This document shows, piece by piece, positions 61,101 to 64,000 of a stretch of 64,000 nucleotides of DNA. The position numbers and the translations under genes are program-made. The notes below the pieces were generated by a model that saw only the letters and a list, made by a program, of their open reading frames with translations, did not search any database and was not told the origin of the DNA. Source of the stretch: Trichomonas vaginalis G3 (lineage: Eukaryota; Parabasalia; Trichomonadida; Trichomonadidae); the NCBI RefSeq assembly GCF_026262505.1, contig NC_067208.1:15881962-15945961 (forward strand), written 5' to 3'. Each line of letters begins with the position of its first letter. The stretch's first letter is position 1.

Positions 61101-61356
61101 GTTAGTATCCCTAAGTGATGTACTGTGGCACTGCGCGCCTCCGTACACGACTTAGTGGTTTTGACACTTTACGAAACCGGTAACGTATATTTTACAACAC
61201 AACCATAACACCAACTTAACCTTAAATATTTACAAAACCGTCTGACACATAAACGACTTCACTAACGACTTCACTAACGAATTCACTACCGTCCTCACTA
61301 AATAAAAAATAAACTTATTTTTATTTTTTTAAAATTTTTTATTTCATTACAAAGAC
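61101..61356 (+). other. Terminal region of the inner Maverick
   Basis: GTTAGTATCC...GTACTGTGGCACTGCGCGCC is the inverse of 22440-22524 in the decayed Maverick. Repeats of CACTAACGACTT type follow (61258-61300), then a T/A-rich leader before the gene at 61357. No gene within. Confidence 0.7.
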
Positions 61357-61791
61357 ATGTCCGACTACATTTACTATGACTCTTTCCCAGAACGTTTCCG
61401 TGAACTATTCAAAACTCAAGTAAAACTGAGAAACATGCATTTTAACAAAGACAGACCCATTGACGATGAAAGAAACCCTGAATATATTATAATACCTTAT
61501 GATGCTAAATTTATTGCATACATTCCTTATGGACGTAGAGGAACGAAAACTATTTCAACAAAGACGAAAAATTATTTCTGGAGCGATGAAGAAAATTGCC
61601 TTATCTACATAAATGCATACTTAAATAAAGCTACATATTGTACAAAAGAAGGTTGGACTGGATTTGAGCTCTACATATACGACGACGATGGAAACAGACG
61701 TTGTGTATACCCATACGATAATATGTACCATTGTTTTCATCAAGCATTAAACGAATACATAGTCAGTAAGGGTCTCATTCCTGTTGAGTAG
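61357..61791 (+). CDS. Maverick protein of unknown function
   Basis: 144 residues, rich in Tyr, Asp and Arg, with an aromatic beta-like middle (YIIIPYDAKFIAYIPYGRRG) and CxTKEGW-type segments. No known domain was recognised. It is the outermost gene of this Maverick family. The AT-rich leader contains TTTTTTATTTC 15 nt before the ATG, as in other genes of these elements. A remnant at the same place exists near 22057-22340 in the decayed copy. Confidence 0.55.
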   Translation: MSDYIYYDSFPERFRELFKTQVKLRNMHFNKDRPIDDERNPEYIIIPYDAKFIAYIPYGRRGTKTISTKTKNYFWSDEENCLIYINAYLNKATYCTKEGWTGFELYIYDDDGNRRCVYPYDNMYHCFHQALNEYIVSKGLIPVE

Positions 61792-61890
61792 ATATGCTTT
61801 ATTTTTGTTCTGTCATTTATATAAAAATTAATGATATCACCACCCTCACACGTATGAAAACATAGCGCAAAAATAATGTTTAGGTGAAGT

Positions 61891-61904
61891 GGTGAAATCT
61901 CACC
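61891..61904. terminator. Variant palindrome GGTGAAATCTCACC at convergent junction
   Basis: Lies within an AGGTGA...TCACCT cluster (61882-61929) between the genes ending at 61791 and 61946, matching the cluster at 21923-21960 of the decayed Maverick. Confidence 0.5.
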
Positions 61905-61945
61905 TCTTTTTTCACCTGGTTTTTCACCATCTTGAATTCATTGCT

Positions 61946-62182
61946 TTATAACTCTCTTCCTTTCTCCAACTCTTCTAACTTCTTCCTAAGTTCAGCAATG
62001 TTGTCCTCATGAAGTTTAATCTTTCTCAAAATTCCTTCTTTATCTAATGGTTGCTTTATCTTTCTAAACTGAACTCTACCATCCTTCATAGTATGAATGT
62101 AAAAACCTTCTGGAATAGTTCCTGATTTAATGTATTCTACCAAAAACTTTTGTTTCATTGCTTCAGTGACTTTAGTCGTCAT
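61946..62182 (-). CDS. Maverick small coiled-coil protein
   Basis: 78 residues from the ATG at 62182. The N-terminal half is mixed (MKQKFLVEYIKSGTIPEGFY). The C-terminal 35 residues form a charged coiled coil (GILRKIKLHEDNIAELRKKL). Function unknown. TTTTTATTTGATTG precedes the ATG. Its 3' end shares sequence with that of the different gene at 21682-21912. Confidence 0.5.
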   Translation of the reverse strand: MTTKVTEAMKQKFLVEYIKSGTIPEGFYIHTMKDGRVQFRKIKQPLDKEGILRKIKLHEDNIAELRKKLEELEKGREL

Positions 62183-62230
62183 TTCAATCAAATAAAAATT
62201 TTAATATTAAATAAAAATAACATTATTTTT

Positions 62231-62685
62231 TCAGTAAGGAAACGCAGGAGTTTTACGATTTATTTGAGGAGTAGGTTCTGGTTTAAATGTTGGAGTCGGT
62301 TTAGGAGTTGACTTTTGAACAGGAGTTTGTACTTCCATAGGTTCAGGAGTCATTGAAGGTGTTGTTTGTGAAGGCGTTGGTTTTGTGTGGTGTGGAGTTT
62401 GTTTAACTTCAGCTACTTCAGTATTATTTACAACATTTGCTTTATTTCTTTTCAACATCATAACTGCTCCTGCTGTAGCTAGCAAACCTAGTGGGAGACC
62501 ATATTTATATAAGGACTTGACCAAATGCTATTTTTGACAGGAGCTGGTGGAACACCTAACCTTGGTGAGACTGCTCTTTGCCATTGTGCAGCTCGTAAGA
62601 AATATTCAATAGGTGCTCCATAATCGTTTGGTAAAGTTTGTTTCATAGATGGTGAAGGTTCACGAGAGCTTGATGAAGAACTCAT
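62231..62685 (-). CDS. Maverick Ser/Pro/Thr-rich membrane-anchored protein region
   Basis: Two overlapping open stretches, 62488-62685 (starts MSSSSSSREPSPS) and 62231-62524. The second has a short hydrophobic segment (LPLGLLATAGAVMML) and a long Pro/Thr-rich tail (KPTPTFKPEP). It resembles a stalk or anchor protein. It may be broken once, or read through; the sequence does not decide. Function unknown. Confidence 0.45.
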
Positions 62686-62762
62686 TTATAAGCTTTAAAA
62701 ATAAACGTTCATCCTTTATTCCTCACTGTCGTCCGTAGCTAAGTTATAGTCGTCTAATCTTA

Positions 62763-64000
62763 TTATTGGATGCCATTAGCACGCACCTGAATGGCAAAGC
62801 AACAATCCCTCATAAATCCAATAAGTGGCTTTGGTACATTTTCAGTTGCTAGTTCAATAGGTCCTTTAACAGACAATTTGTATGTTATTGGAGCAGTAGA
62901 TGTTTGACCTTGCTGGAAGCAAAAGTCCACTTCTGTTGGAAAACCACATAAGAAATGTGTGTTGTCATAGCTATCCCATTTATGTTCCACACTACCATCA
63001 TCCACCAATGACCTCATAACATCTTCATTAAATCCTATCATATCATTGTTTGTATTGCAAGCGTTCGCAACCATTTCATAAAATACAGGTCCATATGATT
63101 TTTCAGGTTCTGCAGGCATATTTCCATAAGCTCCCATGGAAAGCTGAAGATATTTAAACTTAGGGTTCTCAAAATTAACATAATAGTTGTCTTTCTTTCT
63201 AAATAGTGCCCAAATACTTTTAACATTAATAGGCGTATAAGCTGCTGTAAATGTTGCACTTGAACTATCTGTATTCTTTGAGAATGAACCGTCCATAGGA
63301 ATCCAATCCATAACTTTAACAGGAAAACATAAAGCCTCGTTTGTATAATGTTCTACAAGTTCTGTATAAATGTTAGGGTCTAAAGAGAATGACTTTGGAT
63401 GAATGAAACATTCATTAAAATCCATCTTTGTTCGAAATAGTTGCTGGGTTACAGTTGTAATAGTAACTGTTCCACTAGCTTCTACTGCCTTCGTTATCAT
63501 AGTGAATGGTTCATTCCATGGAACAAATTTATTTGTCGGTGGATTTGAATCTGAAGCAAATGCAACTTTAAGAGTTGGATTGAAAGCAATGATATCATTT
63601 ACAGATATAGATGTGCATTGTAAGGCGTCGCTACTGAACTTTACTTTAAGCTGAATGTTTCCTGCAAAAGCTGGAATAAATCGAATAGCTTCTAATGGAA
63701 GGAATCTTCTAACAGGAATTCTTAAACGAAGCTTAAAATCAAATGATTTTCCTGCTGTAATTGGACCACTAACAATTTGTCCTGTTCTGCATGTTCCCGA
63801 ATGACTCCATACATCTTCATGTCGAGTCTTTGAGAAAACATCTACTTTCTTTATTTGTTCGGTAGTTTGTGAGTTTGAAGTTATATATGCTTCTTCTCTT
63901 GCGTTGTCTTGAGAATATACGATACGACCATTTGCAAGGATTTGATATCCAGCAACTGCATAGAAAGCGTCATCGAAACCAATCCAAAATCCTGGTGGGT
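62763..64000 (-). CDS. Maverick major capsid protein (partial, runs off window)
   Basis: The frame is open from the window edge (5' end missing) to 62763, at least 412 residues. Beta-rich throughout, with blocks such as RLRIPVRRFLPLEAIRFIPA, VKSIWALFRKKDNYY and a C-terminal KLSVKGPIELA strand. A Phe/Pro-rich strand pattern in two similar halves fits the double-jelly-roll major capsid of Polintons. Known: these proteins form trimeric capsomers. The name is inferred from length, position next to small structural genes and strand pattern, not from a decisive motif. Confidence 0.6.
   Translation of the reverse strand, partial: PPGFWIGFDDAFYAVAGYQILANGRIVYSQDNAREEAYITSNSQTTEQIKKVDVFSKTRHEDVWSHSGTCRTGQIVSGPITAGKSFDFKLRLRIPVRRFLPLEAIRFIPAFAGNIQLKVKFSSDALQCTSISVNDIIAFNPTLKVAFASDSNPPTNKFVPWNEPFTMITKAVEASGTVTITTVTQQLFRTKMDFNECFIHPKSFSLDPNIYTELVEHYTNEALCFPVKVMDWIPMDGSFSKNTDSSSATFTAAYTPINVKSIWALFRKKDNYYVNFENPKFKYLQLSMGAYGNMPAEPEKSYGPVFYEMVANACNTNNDMIGFNEDVMRSLVDDGSVEHKWDSYDNTHFLCGFPTEVDFCFQQGQTSTAPITYKLSVKGPIELATENVPKPLIGFMRDCCFAIQVRANGIQ

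Larger units (their letters stand above)
60671..64000. mobile_element. Nested Mavericks: methyltransferase-bearing end with a second Maverick inside
   Basis: The outer element opens with GGTAGTGGGGCTTCC at 60671, the inverse of the left element's end at 3162. It contains a 67-bp tandem duplication in its terminal repeat (60678 and 60745) and the first part of a methyltransferase gene. At 61101 a different Maverick begins (GTTAGTATCC, then GTACTGTGGCACT), of the same family as the decayed one ending at 22524. Its visible genes look mostly open, so it is fairly young. It runs off the window. Confidence 0.85.

Overview
ORGANISM. The window looks like nuclear DNA of a trichomonad, most likely Trichomonas vaginalis or a close relative. 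It is very AT-rich, the host genes have no visible introns, and many start codons lie 5-20 nt behind an initiator of the TCA-Py-T/A type (for example TCATTTCTCA, TCACTTTTTG). Stop codons often overlap TAAA. Maverick/Polinton elements are abundant, and the gene set (CDK-like and TKL kinases, ankyrin proteins, SNARE, Rab, Arp2/3) fits. The assignment is inference; no database was searched.

LAYOUT. (1) 1-3162: one end of a Maverick whose reading frames look open; it carries a DNA adenine methyltransferase. (2) 3163-7071: small non-autonomous elements, ribosomal protein eL6, and a CDK-like kinase that has lost its catalytic residues. (3) 7072-37422: a 30.4-kb composite with inverted ends. About 590 bp of unique terminal sequence is repeated in inverted orientation, each end continues inward into a 121-bp satellite array (17 copies on the left, about 74 on the right), and the whole is flanked by the direct repeat CCCGAGCAACAT. 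I read it as a giant Foldback-like element. Its interior is filled with other mobile DNA: a decayed Maverick (9649-22524), an rve-integrase fossil, a MULE-like DNA transposon (23542-25682), and, inserted in the right satellite array, a 2.15-kb TIR element (26156-28302) carrying about 20 different hairpins end to end. (4) 37423-60670: a host region with single-exon genes on both strands: DODA-type dioxygenase, t-SNARE, ankyrin protein, UBC-fold protein, TKL kinase with ankyrin repeats, membrane proteins, ARPC3, a CNOT11-like CCR4-NOT subunit, an NT-C2-like protein, a START-like protein and a Rab GTPase. (5) 60671-64000: a Maverick end with the start of a methyltransferase gene, into which a second Maverick (from 61101) is inserted; this one carries a major-capsid-like gene that runs off the window.

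HOW IT FITS TOGETHER. Host genes are compact, with initiator promoters close to the ATG. The Mavericks instead have T-rich TTTTTAT boxes before their genes, very short bidirectional promoters, and repeated palindromes at gene junctions. The most unusual structures are the alternating hairpin array (26571-28032) and the giant inverted element that contains it.
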